Positions 32,542-42,495 of a stretch of DNA of 64,000 bases are shown in pieces. Origin of the DNA: Mesorhizobium sp. SARCC-RB16n (GTDB taxonomy: Bacteria; Pseudomonadota; Alphaproteobacteria; Rhizobiales; Rhizobiaceae); assembly GCF_008520305.1 (NCBI RefSeq), contig NZ_ML703271.1, positions 124,001-188,000 of the forward strand. The letters run 5' to 3'. Position 1 is the first letter of the stretch. Each line of letters starts with the position of its first letter. Under the pieces are notes generated by a model. That model was not told the origin of the DNA. It worked only from the letters and a program-made list of their open reading frames with translations, and searched no databases. The translations under genes and the position numbers were made by a program.

Positions 32542-33444
32542 TTAGTGGTTGAAAATGGCCTGCATCCGAATGACAACCGGTAAAAGGACGATCATTAGCA
32601 CCACCGGGAAAATACAGATACCCAGGGGGATCATCATCTTGACCGGCAGCGCGTTCGCACGCTCTTCCGCTTGGAGAATTCTCTGAGACCGCATTTCGTC
32701 GCTGTATACGCGCAGCGCATCCGTCAGGCTGGTGCCGAGTTCTTCCGATTGACGGAATAACACGGCCAACGCCCGCGCCTCATCCAGGCCGATGCGGTCC
32801 GCTAGTTCACGCAAGGCCTCCCGCAACGGTTTGCCGGCGCGCAGCTGCAAAGTCATGATCGAAAGCTGTATCCCCAGCCATTTGTGGGTCGCGACCAGTT
32901 CCTGGCTTACCCGTTCGACAGCAGCCTCCAGGCTCATACCGGCATCGGCACAGGTAATCATCATGTCCATGAAATCGGGGAAGCCACGACGATAAATTCG
33001 CTTCTGCGAATTTTCGAACCGATCGAGCATAATACTGGGAATGACGATGCAAGCGAGCCCAAACAAGGCGGATCCGGCAAGGGTCACGAAGGCGGGCAAA
33101 GCTGGTGGCAGCACTTGAGACAGAAGCGCGTACATCAACGAGAAGCCGGCACAAACCGCTCCAAATCGTGACAATGTATAAATCAAGGGAGCGCTTGCTT
33201 GATAAAAACCTGCGCGAAAAAGTTTCGCCTCAAGGGCATTGGGCTCGTCCCGCTCTTTCTCGACGGACCGAAAATATGCCTCGATCGGCCGCTGAGCCAA
33301 AACTTTAGCCTGCTGCTCAAGGCCGAGCATTGACCGGGGATCGGCGCTCCCCTCGGCTATCAGGGTTTGCGCGACCAGCTTTCGTGTCTGCAACGCGGGC
33401 AAGAAAACAAGAGCGCCGAAAAGGAAAATCGCTACCGCCGCCAT
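32542..33444 (-). CDS. tadC: Tad pilus inner-membrane platform protein TadC
   Basis: At least 300 residues, T2SSF family, with GFPDFMDMMITCADAGMSLE and the C-terminal LPVKMMIPLGICIFPVVLMIVLLPVV helices (quoted in part by position, about 265-295). It pairs with TadB to form the pilus motor platform. From ATG 33444 it lacks part of the first transmembrane helix. The frame stays open upstream with GGGAGG placed 5 bases before an in-frame ATA at 33501, adding INVLLNIQDLGLLVSVAVF. The true start may therefore be ATA, 13 bases from the tadB stop codon region. Confidence 0.82.
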   Translation of the reverse strand: MAAVAIFLFGALVFLPALQTRKLVAQTLIAEGSADPRSMLGLEQQAKVLAQRPIEAYFRSVEKERDEPNALEAKLFRAGFYQASAPLIYTLSRFGAVCAGFSLMYALLSQVLPPALPAFVTLAGSALFGLACIVIPSIMLDRFENSQKRIYRRGFPDFMDMMITCADAGMSLEAAVERVSQELVATHKWLGIQLSIMTLQLRAGKPLREALRELADRIGLDEARALAVLFRQSEELGTSLTDALRVYSDEMRSQRILQAEERANALPVKMMIPLGICIFPVVLMIVLLPVVIRMQAIFNH

Positions 33445-33513
33445 AAAGACCGCGACGGAAACAAGGAGGCCTAAGTCCTGTATATTTAGGAGTACGTTTA
33501 TTCTTTCCTCCCG

Positions 33514-34484
33514 TCAGAAGTCGAAATTAACCATTTTATACATGATAAAGTCACCCAGAAGCGCCCACGTCCCGAAAATCACAAACACGGGCATGATAAT
33601 CGGATTTCCCCAAACGGCTCCATAGTAAGACGGCGCAAGAAGCAGAAGAATCAAGAACATCACGATCGGGAATAGCGATATGATCCACGCTGATACTCTA
33701 CCTTCCGCTGAAAGTGCTCTGATCTTCATCCCCAGCTTATGTCTTTCACGCAGTACCGACGAAAGATTGTGCAAGATGCCGGTCAGATTTCCGCCTGTCT
33801 TGGCCTGGATAGACAGCGATACGGACAGAAGGTTGAGGCCGTCGAAACCTACTCGTTGTGATAGTTTTCGCACGGCCTGCTCCATGCTGAGGCCAAATGT
33901 GATTTCGTCGGACACGATGCCAAATTCGGTGCCTAGAGGATCGGGCATCTCCCGAGCCACGAGACCAACTGCCACAGTCGCGGGATGTCCAGCCCGCAGC
34001 GAGCGTACGATCATGTCCAGCGCATCGGGGAGTTGCTTGGCAAATCTCCGGATGCGCTTGTTGCGGGCGCGTCGTAGAACGAGGAGTGGCAGCACAAACC
34101 CGGTCACGAAGAAAACGATGAGCGACGCCAGGGTCGAGACACCCATGAAGAATGAGAGAATCATTGCCAGGACAACCCCAACGACAAGAAATGTCGCCGC
34201 GAACGTCAGGGGATTCCCCGTAATGCCGGATTGCGTGTAGAGCCTATTCAGGCCCACCAGACCAAAAAGGAAGTCACCGGAGTTTGTCAGCCCGCGCTCG
34301 CGCAACAGTCGTTGCAAGGTCTGCTCGGCCGGAGCTTCGTCAGCAAGGCGCTTCAAGCGGCGATTGACCACTCCGGCGCGCGAGCGGCGACCGGCATAAG
34401 AAAGATACAGGGCCTCGGCGGCAAGAATGACAGACGCCGCTGCCACCGTGTAAATGAAATAAAGCAGGGATTGGCCGGACAGCA

Positions 34485-34485
<1 letters not shown>
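33514..34485 (-). CDS. tadB: Tad pilus inner-membrane platform protein TadB
   Basis: 323-residue T2SSF-family membrane protein. An N-terminal helix is followed by a basic cytoplasmic stretch (YAGRRSRAGVVNRRLKRL), then the T2SSF core (KQLPDALDMIVRSLRAGHPA, GLNLLSVSLSIQAKTGGNLT) and C-terminal helices. It starts within the tadA stop (ATGA overlap), so translation is coupled to the motor ATPase. TadB and TadC together form the platform that TadA drives. Confidence 0.85.
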
Positions 34486-35873
<1,388 letters not shown>

Positions 35874-36414
35874 AATCCCCTATACTCCCCTCCAGCGCAT
35901 ATTAGAGGAAACTAAACGTTAACCAAGCGACGCACAAGCGCCGGGACGCCTCACGCCAAGCCAATACTTTCAACATAGTTAAGAGTGTACCGGAAAAATA
36001 TCGTTTTTATTTTGGGTCTCCGCGCTGCCAAACATGAGTGGTACACTAAGCTTTGGGGTATCCGTGCCTCCTGCGTGCTCTGGCGTCGGTGCCTGCCCCA
36101 TATCTGGCTATAACCCCTTAGATATAAAGGAATATGCCATACCGCTAAAGTAGGTATGACTTGATTAGCTCCACCGCATAATTGTGAACGAATGGTTAAG
36201 GAAGCTTGAAAAATTAGACGAATCAAGCTCTTGCTCAAATTTAAGGTCGCTCTCAACGTGAAAGTTCATGTATTGGGAAGTTAAGGAACCGTTAATCCCG
36301 TTTGACTCTGCAATTTCTCGGGACCTAGGATCGAGATGACGGGGGATGCTTGGGTATGGAGTTCATCCTTGGCTCTGTCTCGTCGGGTTCAAACCTCCAA
36401 GGGGAGAAATTGAC
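35874..36414. other. Divergent regulatory region between tadA arm and pilin genes
   Basis: About 540 bases, clearly more AT-rich than the surroundings, with no supported gene. It must hold promoters for the leftward tadA operon and the rightward flp genes. Notable items are CATACC/GGTATG inverted repeats at 36138-36158 and ATATCT...AGATAT arms just before. No match to the EcfG consensus was seen. Confidence 0.5.
36138..36158. promoter_or_regulatory. Inverted repeat upstream of pilin genes
   Basis: CATACC (36138-36143) and GGTATG (36153-36158) are perfect 6-bp arms separated by 9 bases in AT-rich DNA. Spacing and setting fit a dimeric regulator site controlling pilin expression; the regulator is unknown. 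Confidence 0.3.
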
Positions 36415-36633
36415 ATGAAGAAGCTCATGACGATGACCCGGCAGTTCCGCGACGACGAAAACGGCGCTGCCATGGTCGAATACTCTATCCTGGTCGGCAT
36501 CATCGCCGGCGCGGCCATCCTGGCAATCCTTGCCATCGGCGGCTGGGTCTCCGGCCGTTTCACCGGTCTCTGCACGACCTTGAACGGCAAGGCTGGCGGA
36601 ACATGCGTCGCCGGTACCGGTGTAGGCACCTGA
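36415..36633 (+). CDS. Flp-type major pilin, copy 1
   Basis: 72-residue Flp pilin precursor. A short basic leader (MKKLMTMTRQFRDDENG) ends at the prepilin cleavage site G/AAMVEY, with the Glu and Tyr (EY) of Flp pilins, followed by the hydrophobic helix SILVGIIAGAAILAILAIGG. The short tail GLCTTLNGKAGGTCVAGTG has two cysteines. AAGGGGAG gives a strong ribosome binding site before ATG 36415. It is cleaved by CpaA and polymerised by the Tad machine. An almost identical gene follows 70 bp later. Confidence 0.88.
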   Translation: MKKLMTMTRQFRDDENGAAMVEYSILVGIIAGAAILAILAIGGWVSGRFTGLCTTLNGKAGGTCVAGTGVGT

Positions 36634-36703
36634 CCCAGTTGGGCATGAAGGGGTGCGATTTTTTCGATCTCTTTTTGCTCACCCTAATGAAGGGAATGCT
36701 CGG

Positions 36704-36922
36704 ATGAGAAAACTTCTTGGCGTGACCCGGCAGTTCCGCGACGATGAAAACGGCGCTGCCATGGTAGAATACTCCATTCTGGTCGGCATCATCGCCGGCG
36801 CTGCGATCCTCGCTATCCTTGCAATAGGCGGCTGGGTCACAGGGCGCTTTACCGGTCTCTGCGGTTTGCTCGATGGCAAGGCTGGTGGAACCTGCGTCTC
36901 CGGCACCGGTGTGGGGACCTGA
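36704..36922 (+). CDS. Flp-type major pilin, copy 2
   Basis: 72-residue paralogue of the preceding pilin. The leader MRKLLGVTRQFRDDENG and helix are nearly identical; differences cluster in the tail (GLCGLLDGKAGGTCVSGTG) and leader start. DNA identity across the central region indicates a recent tandem duplication. ATG 36704 has AAGGGA upstream. A 10-bp stem-loop directly after the gene separates the pilins from cpaB, probably limiting read-through or stabilising the pilin transcript. Confidence 0.87.
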   Translation: MRKLLGVTRQFRDDENGAAMVEYSILVGIIAGAAILAILAIGGWVTGRFTGLCGLLDGKAGGTCVSGTGVGT

Positions 36923-36935
36923 TCAATAGTACCTC

Positions 36936-36961
36936 AGGCCCGGATCGTAAAATCCGGGCCT
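36936..36961 (+). terminator. Stem-loop between pilin genes and cpaB
   Basis: AGGCCCGGAT and ATCCGGGCCT form a perfect 10-bp stem around a 6-base loop (CGTAAA), 13 bp after the second pilin stop. There is no T-run, so partial termination or 3'-end protection of the pilin message is more likely than full termination. Confidence 0.6.
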
Positions 36962-37016
36962 GATCCTAAATCGCGGCGGGCGAGTTCCCGCGGTATGACC
37001 TAGGGGCTTGGGTCTA

Positions 37017-38057
37017 ATGCGCGCCAATACGTTTATCATGATCGTCCTCGCCGGCGTGTTCGGCGTGCTCGCGGTGGTGCTTGTCAACATCTGGCTGGCC
37101 AGCCAGCGTAATGCGATGGCCGAGGCCAACGGCGTCCAACGCGACACGGTCGTGGTGGCGGCGGTGCCATTGAAGTTCGGCGACACGCTGACATCAGAAA
37201 AGCTGCGTGAAATTGCCTGGCCGGCGGGCGCGGTTCCGGCCGGCGCCTTCAAGACAACGAAGGACGCACTGGCCGGTGAAGGGGCAAAGCAGGCGCTGCA
37301 GACGATTGGTCCCAACGAACCCGTGCTTGCCAACAAGATCACCGGCCCTGGCCAGCGCGCCACGCTTTCGGCAGTGCTGGGCGAAGGGATGAAAGCCGTT
37401 TCCATACGAGTCAATGACGTGCTGGGCGTTGCGGGGTTTGTTTTCCCCGGCGATCGCGTCGACGTACTTTTGACCCGCACGGTTCGTGACAGCGATGGCG
37501 CGGACAAGAGTTTCGTCGACGTCCTGCTGCAAAGCATGAAGGTGCTCGCCGTCGACCAGGTTGCCGACGAAAGCAAGGACAGCCCGACGGTCGTCAAGGC
37601 GGTAACGCTCGAGGCCAGCACCAAGGACGCACAGAAGCTTACACTCGCCGCCGGCGCCGGCCAGCTCTCGCTGGCGCTTCGCCAGGCCGCGGCCAGCAAG
37701 GGCGAGTCGACCGAACGTGTGACGCTGTCGGATCTGACCGGCGAAACGCCCGAAGACGTCGCCAAGCGACAGGCCGAACTCGACAAGAAAGCGGCCGCGG
37801 ACGCATTGGCGGATGCTGAGCGGAAGCGTGCCGACGACAAGATTGCCGGTCTCGCCCAGGCTGTGGAGAGGGTGGGAAGCCGCCTTGACGAGTTGGGCAA
37901 GGTCAAACCCACTCCGGCCGTGGCGTCGGCCCCGGAAGTGCGCGAGGTTGTCAAGGAAGTGGTCAAATATGTGCAGCCGGAACCGACGAAGACTGTAACA
38001 GTGGGCGTATTTCGTGGCGTGAAGCTCGATACATATGACGTGCCGCGACAACCATGA
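37017..38057 (+). CDS. cpaB: Tad pilus assembly protein CpaB/RcpC
   Basis: 346-residue periplasmic/inner-membrane protein with an N-terminal transmembrane helix (TFIMIVLAGVFGVLAVVLVN) and a SAF domain (about 42-105, with VVVAAVPLKFGDTLTSEKL), followed by the RcpC-like region GFVFPGDRVDVLLTR. A long charged segment (about 235-300, KRQAELDKKAAADALADAER) is probably coiled coil. ATG 37017 is preferred with AGGGG upstream; a TTG three codons earlier is possible. It acts with the secretin CpaC, encoded next. Confidence 0.85.
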   Translation: MRANTFIMIVLAGVFGVLAVVLVNIWLASQRNAMAEANGVQRDTVVVAAVPLKFGDTLTSEKLREIAWPAGAVPAGAFKTTKDALAGEGAKQALQTIGPNEPVLANKITGPGQRATLSAVLGEGMKAVSIRVNDVLGVAGFVFPGDRVDVLLTRTVRDSDGADKSFVDVLLQSMKVLAVDQVADESKDSPTVVKAVTLEASTKDAQKLTLAAGAGQLSLALRQAAASKGESTERVTLSDLTGETPEDVAKRQAELDKKAAADALADAERKRADDKIAGLAQAVERVGSRLDELGKVKPTPAVASAPEVREVVKEVVKYVQPEPTKTVTVGVFRGVKLDTYDVPRQP

Positions 38058-38113
38058 TAAGATGCAGCTAATGAAGTGGGGCTGCCAGCGGTAGCAGCAG
38101 TGGGGAGACGGGG

Positions 38114-39559
38114 ATGCAGGGGTTTTGCGTAAGGATAGCTGCGGCCGCGTTGTCCTGTCTGGCGGCGTTGTTGCTAGCGAGCCTTGCGGCCGAGGCGACC
38201 GACCGCTTCATCGACGTGTCGAATCCCAGCGTCCATCGTGTTTTCCTGCCGATGTCGCAATCGGTGACCATTCAGGTGAATGCCAATCTCGGCGACATTG
38301 TCGTTGGCGACGAGAAGATAGCCGATGCCCAGCCGATGACCGACCGCACGCTCTATGTCATCGGCAAGGGCGCCGGCACCACCACGGTCAATCTGTTCTC
38401 CCCTGAAAAGCGTTCGCTCGGCGTTATCCAGATCGAAGTCGGCGTCGACGTCAGCGACATGGCGGCGGCGATCCGTCAAGTGTCGCCACGGTCGCGCATC
38501 GAGATCGGCTCGGTCAACGGCAGGGTGCGGCTTGGCGGCCATGTCAAGGACGGCGCCACGCTGGCGGCGATCATGGAAGTGGCCCAGCAATATGGTCCCG
38601 ACGCCATCATCAATGCCGTCACCGTGGATGAAAGCCAACAGGTCAATCTCGAAGTGCGTGTGCTGGAGGCCAAGCGCAACGCCGGCCGCGATCTCGGCGT
38701 GTCTTTCAGCGGCACCAACGGCAGTGGCTCGACTCGGCTTGGGACTGGCATCGGTACGGTCGACAAGAACGGAGAGGAACTCGGAGCCGGCAGCTTGGTC
38801 AGTGGCCTTCTGTCAAAGTCGAATCCCTTCGCTGCCCTGATCACCCAGGTGATCGACAGCCACCTGAAGGTCGACCTGATCATTGAAGCGCTCGAAGCCA
38901 AGGGGGTCGTGAGGACGCTCGCTAATCCGAACCTCACCACGCTTTCCGGTGAGCAGGCCAGCTTCAACGCCGGCGGCCAGGTCCCCATCCGCAGTGTCGA
39001 CAAGAATGGCGAGGTCCAGATCGAGTACAAGCAATTCGGCGTCAACCTGCTGTTCACGCCGGTCGTGCTCGACGACGACAAAATCCATATCAGCTTAGCG
39101 CCTGAGGTCAGCGACCTGACCGGCTTCACCAGCGCCGGCGATCCGATCTTCACCAACCGCAAACTGTCAACCGTGGTCGAGTTGCGCGACGGTCAGAGCT
39201 TTGCCGTCGGCGGGCTGCTGTCCAGCAAGACCACCAGGCTGCAGAACCAGGTGCCGTGGCTCGGCCAGGTGCCGGTCATCGGCACGCTGTTCCGCAATTC
39301 GAGCAGCCAGAAGGAGGAGACCGAACTGGTCGTCATCGTCACGCCGCACCTCGTGCGGCCGGTGAAGCCCGGCGAGCAACTGGCGACGCCCTTCGACAAG
39401 ACGCGGCCGGCCAACGACCCGGAACTCTTCCTGCTCGGGCAGCTCGAGGTGAACAAGGACATGATCCGAAAATATGAAACGGGCGACGGCGTCACCGGCC
39501 CCTACGGCCACATGCTGGACTTCAAATCGAAGGACAAGATGCTCTATGTCAAGAAATAG
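38114..39559 (+). CDS. cpaC: Tad pilus outer-membrane secretin CpaC/RcpA
   Basis: 481-residue secretin. Signal peptide (MQGFCVRIAAAALSCLAALL), then the pilus-specific N-domain (MSQSVTIQVNANLGDIVVGD, TLYVIGKGAGTTTVNLF), a BON-like segment, and the secretin core with VRTLANPNLTTLSGEQASF, KLSTVVELRDGQSFAVGGLL and VPWLGQVPVIGTLFRNS, ending in the ELVVIVTPHLVRP signature. It forms the outer-membrane pore for the Flp pilus. Its 3' end overlaps the following lipoprotein gene by 14 bp. Confidence 0.88.
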   Translation: MQGFCVRIAAAALSCLAALLLASLAAEATDRFIDVSNPSVHRVFLPMSQSVTIQVNANLGDIVVGDEKIADAQPMTDRTLYVIGKGAGTTTVNLFSPEKRSLGVIQIEVGVDVSDMAAAIRQVSPRSRIEIGSVNGRVRLGGHVKDGATLAAIMEVAQQYGPDAIINAVTVDESQQVNLEVRVLEAKRNAGRDLGVSFSGTNGSGSTRLGTGIGTVDKNGEELGAGSLVSGLLSKSNPFAALITQVIDSHLKVDLIIEALEAKGVVRTLANPNLTTLSGEQASFNAGGQVPIRSVDKNGEVQIEYKQFGVNLLFTPVVLDDDKIHISLAPEVSDLTGFTSAGDPIFTNRKLSTVVELRDGQSFAVGGLLSSKTTRLQNQVPWLGQVPVIGTLFRNSSSQKEETELVVIVTPHLVRPVKPGEQLATPFDKTRPANDPELFLLGQLEVNKDMIRKYETGDGVTGPYGHMLDFKSKDKMLYVKK

Positions 39560-39845
39560 CGCCTTGATCCTCATTCTGTGCGCCGGCGCGCTATCAGGCT
39601 GTGCCGCCGATTATCTGAACCATTACGACACGGTGACCTTGGCCGCCGGCGACACGCAGAAGTTCAACTCGATGCTTCAGACGGTCGACCCGCTCAATCC
39701 GGCATCCAGGAACACGCATATCGAAGGCGACGGCACGCGCGCCGCCGCCATTGCGCACAACTACAAATTTCCGCCGCCACCGCCGCCACCACCAGCCATC
39801 ACGGTCAATGTCGGCGGGTCGGGTGTGACAACGCAGTCGAATTGA
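39546..39845 (+). CDS. Short lipoprotein in the CpaD position
   Basis: 99-residue lipoprotein: signal peptide NSALILILCAGALSG ending in lipobox LSGC, a short domain with HYDTVTLAAGDTQKFNSM, and a seven-proline run (FPPPPPPPPAI) near the C-terminus. CpaD proteins, which normally follow cpaC, are over 200 residues, so this is either a reduced CpaD-like pilotin or an unrelated protein filling that slot. ATG 39546 lies inside the end of cpaC, implying coupled translation. I see no internal deletion or frameshift. Confidence 0.72.
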   Translation: MSRNSALILILCAGALSGCAADYLNHYDTVTLAAGDTQKFNSMLQTVDPLNPASRNTHIEGDGTRAAAIAHNYKFPPPPPPPPAITVNVGGSGVTTQSN

Positions 39846-39914
39846 ACGGAAGGATGCGGAGAGCGCCGGTCATACGAGGAGGCCTGGGCGTGCAAGAGAG
39901 CAGAGAGTAAGGTC

Positions 39915-41366
39915 ATGTTGGGGACCATTCGTGCCTTCTGGAACGATCAACGCGGCGTAGCGATGCTGTTCGCCGCAATCTTGGTGCCGGTTCTCGTCGG
40001 CTTGTCGCTTCTGGCCCTCGATATGAGCCGGGCCAATGGCCTCCACAACGATATGCAGAAGGGCGCCGACGCCTATGCGCTGGCGGCAGCGGCCGAATTG
40101 GATGGCAATACGGACGCGATCAGCAGGGCCAACAGGGCGGTTGCGAATCTTCTGACGACCAACGCGACGAAATTTTCGACCTCGGGCTACCATACGCTGG
40201 TCGCCGCCGACCTGACCGTGACCTATCTGTCCGGCATTCCCGCCGCCGACAGCATTGCACTCAACGCCGCCGGCATGGACGCCAACAGCCACGACTGGAG
40301 CACCACCGATCCGAAGGTGGCGAAATTTGCAGAAGTCACGGTCAACTCCACTGCGTTTGCGACGATCTTCCCGGCGAGCTTTGTCGGAAGCAATGACACG
40401 ATGAACCTGCAGACGCAGTCGGTGGCAGGGTTCAACAATGCGCTTTGTCAATTCACGCCGATGTTCATCTGCAACCCCTATGCGTCTATCGGAGCGCTGC
40501 AGACCGCCTTGTCGGGAACCACGAAGCCGATGATCTGGCTGAAGGAGCAGCAGGGCGGGGCCAGCGCCCAGTATGGCCCGGGAAACTATGGTTTCCTGTC
40601 ATCGCCGGAGGGGGACAAGAATACGGGTGCGATTACCGAAATGTTCGCGGTCACCAGTCCACCCGCCTGCTATAGTCAGAACGGGGTGACCACCCGTCCG
40701 GGCAACATTCCCCCGGTCAACGACGGCATCAACACCCGTTTCGACATATTTTCGAATGGCGGCCCCTACAAGACCGACCCGTCCGTCAATCCGCCCGCAC
40801 CGAATGTGCGGAAGGGCATGGTCGCGAAGAACCCAGGCAAGAACAATTGCAGCTACTCGGCGCCCAGCAACGGTCAGGCAAGCAACTACATGGCACTGCC
40901 GAGGGACAACTGCTTTTATTCGGGCGGCTGCACACAGGCCGGCGTCCTTGGCGACGGAAGCTGGAACTTCACGGGCTACTGGAACGTCAACCATCCGGGC
41001 GCCAGCACCACCGGCGTCAAAACCGCATGTGGCGCAAATCCAAGCCGGTACTGCGTCTACAACTTCGAGATCAACAATCCAGGCTTGGCGAGCGGTTCGG
41101 AAGCGACGGCGCCGCAATGCAACACGACGACCCAAACCGCCGACAGGCGGCTGCTCTACGTCGCAATCATCGACTGCACTGCGAACTCCGTCAAGGGCGG
41201 CGGGCAGACCTTGCCGGTGCAGGCCTTCGCCAGCGTGTTCGTGACCGAACCGGCGGGTGGGCCACCTAATGCCGACATCTACGGCGAGATGCAGGACATC
41301 AGTACGGTCGTCGGTCAAAACACGCTGAAGAAGCTTCAGCGCAATGAAGCCCAGCTCTACCGGTAG
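39915..41366 (+). CDS. tadG: Pilus assembly protein TadG
   Basis: 483-residue pseudopilin-like protein with the TadG/DUF2134 architecture: a short basic start, a single hydrophobic helix (QRGVAMLFAAILVPVLVGLS followed by LLALDMSRA) and a long extracytoplasmic domain. Six or more cysteines (CQFTPMFIC, CYSQNG, CSYSAPSN, CFYSGGCTQ) suggest several disulfides. It precedes tadE and the tadE/F gene; the three are thought to form minor components that prime the pilus. The start is ATG 39915. Confidence 0.82.
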   Translation: MLGTIRAFWNDQRGVAMLFAAILVPVLVGLSLLALDMSRANGLHNDMQKGADAYALAAAAELDGNTDAISRANRAVANLLTTNATKFSTSGYHTLVAADLTVTYLSGIPAADSIALNAAGMDANSHDWSTTDPKVAKFAEVTVNSTAFATIFPASFVGSNDTMNLQTQSVAGFNNALCQFTPMFICNPYASIGALQTALSGTTKPMIWLKEQQGGASAQYGPGNYGFLSSPEGDKNTGAITEMFAVTSPPACYSQNGVTTRPGNIPPVNDGINTRFDIFSNGGPYKTDPSVNPPAPNVRKGMVAKNPGKNNCSYSAPSNGQASNYMALPRDNCFYSGGCTQAGVLGDGSWNFTGYWNVNHPGASTTGVKTACGANPSRYCVYNFEINNPGLASGSEATAPQCNTTTQTADRRLLYVAIIDCTANSVKGGGQTLPVQAFASVFVTEPAGGPPNADIYGEMQDISTVVGQNTLKKLQRNEAQLYR

Positions 41367-41374
41367 ATGCAGCG

Positions 41375-41869
41375 ATGATCAGGCTCAGCGAAATCATCCG
41401 GCGTTTCAAAGGTGAAGAGAATGGGGCGGCTCTGGTCGAGGTGGCAATTATCGTCCCCTTCCTCCTGCTGTTGTCGGCGGGTGTGTTCGAACTCTCCAAC
41501 ATCCTGAACACGCGTTTGCTGCTTGAGGCCGGCGTTGAGGACGGCGCGCGTTACATCGCCCGCTGCAACGACAGCAACTGGAACAATTGCGTTACCCTTG
41601 GAACGAACCTGGCGGTAAATGGCGCGGTGACCGGCGGAAGCCAGAGGGTGAAGGGCTGGCTCACTACGCAGGTCACAGTCACCCCGACCCATACGCTTGC
41701 TGTCGACCCCGTTACCGGCACTGAGCTCTATCTCAGCAGCACCGCCAATGTGGATGTCGTTGAGGTCAGCACCTCATTCCCCTACGCCGATCTCGGGCTT
41801 TGGAGCTATCTGGGGTTCGGAGCGCTCACAATAACCGTGTCACATCAGGAGCGAGTCTTCGGATGGTGA
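41375..41869 (+). CDS. tadE: Minor pseudopilin TadE
   Basis: 164-residue TadE-family pseudopilin. The N-terminus RRFKGEENGAALVEVAIIVP has the G/AALVE processing-site pattern with the conserved Glu, followed by a hydrophobic helix ending in GVFELSNILNTRLLLEAGVE. The periplasmic part has one cysteine pair (ARCNDSNWNNC). It lies 8 bp after tadG and overlaps the next gene by 7 bp, so the three are cotranscribed. Confidence 0.83.
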   Translation: MIRLSEIIRRFKGEENGAALVEVAIIVPFLLLLSAGVFELSNILNTRLLLEAGVEDGARYIARCNDSNWNNCVTLGTNLAVNGAVTGGSQRVKGWLTTQVTVTPTHTLAVDPVTGTELYLSSTANVDVVEVSTSFPYADLGLWSYLGFGALTITVSHQERVFGW

Positions 41870-42495
41870 CGGCAAAGCGAAAATTCTGTGCGGACCAGTC
41901 CGGCGCTACGATGGTCGAAATGGCCGTTGCCATGCCGTTGCTACTGACCCTTCTGCTCGGCTTTGTCGATTTCGGCTACCTCTTCTACCAGTGGAACGCC
42001 GGCAACAAGGCAGTGCAGACGGGCGCCAGACTGGCGCAGGTTTCCACACCGATCGCCATCGGGCTGCCTTCCGAAGGAAAAACCCCCGCCAACTCTCTGG
42101 ATGTCGGTAATGCCGTGCCGGCCGGCACGTATGACTATGTCTGCACCGCAAGCACAGCAGGTGTCGCTTGTTGCAGTATCGGAGGAGGCACGTGCCAACC
42201 GGCGAACGCGGACCAGACCTCGTTCGATGCCATCTATAACGGTAGTGGCGGCCGTGCCGGCATGGTCTCTCTTCTGCCCACGCTGCAGAAATCCGAGGTG
42301 CGGATCGAATACGCCGCCTCCGGCCTCGGCTACTGGACACGCCCAAGTGGGCCGGTGCCGACCGTCACGGTCAGCATCACCAATCATCCCTTCCAATTCT
42401 TCTTTCTGGGCGGACTGCTCGGATTCGGGAACATCACCATGCCCTCCATGCTGAGCACGGTCACGGGCGAAGACATGAAGAGCACGTATCCATGA
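41863..42495 (+). CDS. Second TadE-like pseudopilin (TadF position)
   Basis: 210-residue TadE-family protein. Leader and helix: FCADQSGATMVEMAVAMPLL followed by LTLLLGFVDFGYLFYQWNAG, again with G/ATMVE at the predicted processing point. Two cysteine clusters (YVCTAS, ACCSIGGGTCQ) lie in the exported domain. ATG 41863 overlaps the tadE stop, and its own stop overlaps the cpaE start (ATGA). It occupies the TadF position; TadE and TadF are hard to separate by sequence. Confidence 0.8.
   Translation: MVTAKRKFCADQSGATMVEMAVAMPLLLTLLLGFVDFGYLFYQWNAGNKAVQTGARLAQVSTPIAIGLPSEGKTPANSLDVGNAVPAGTYDYVCTASTAGVACCSIGGGTCQPANADQTSFDAIYNGSGGRAGMVSLLPTLQKSEVRIEYAASGLGYWTRPSGPVPTVTVSITNHPFQFFFLGGLLGFGNITMPSMLSTVTGEDMKSTYP

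Noticed and set aside
36033-36060. Sigma-54 promoter before the pilin genes (GTGGTACACTAAGC...)
   Set aside because: The -24/-12 elements TGGCAC and TTGCA are not matched at proper spacing.
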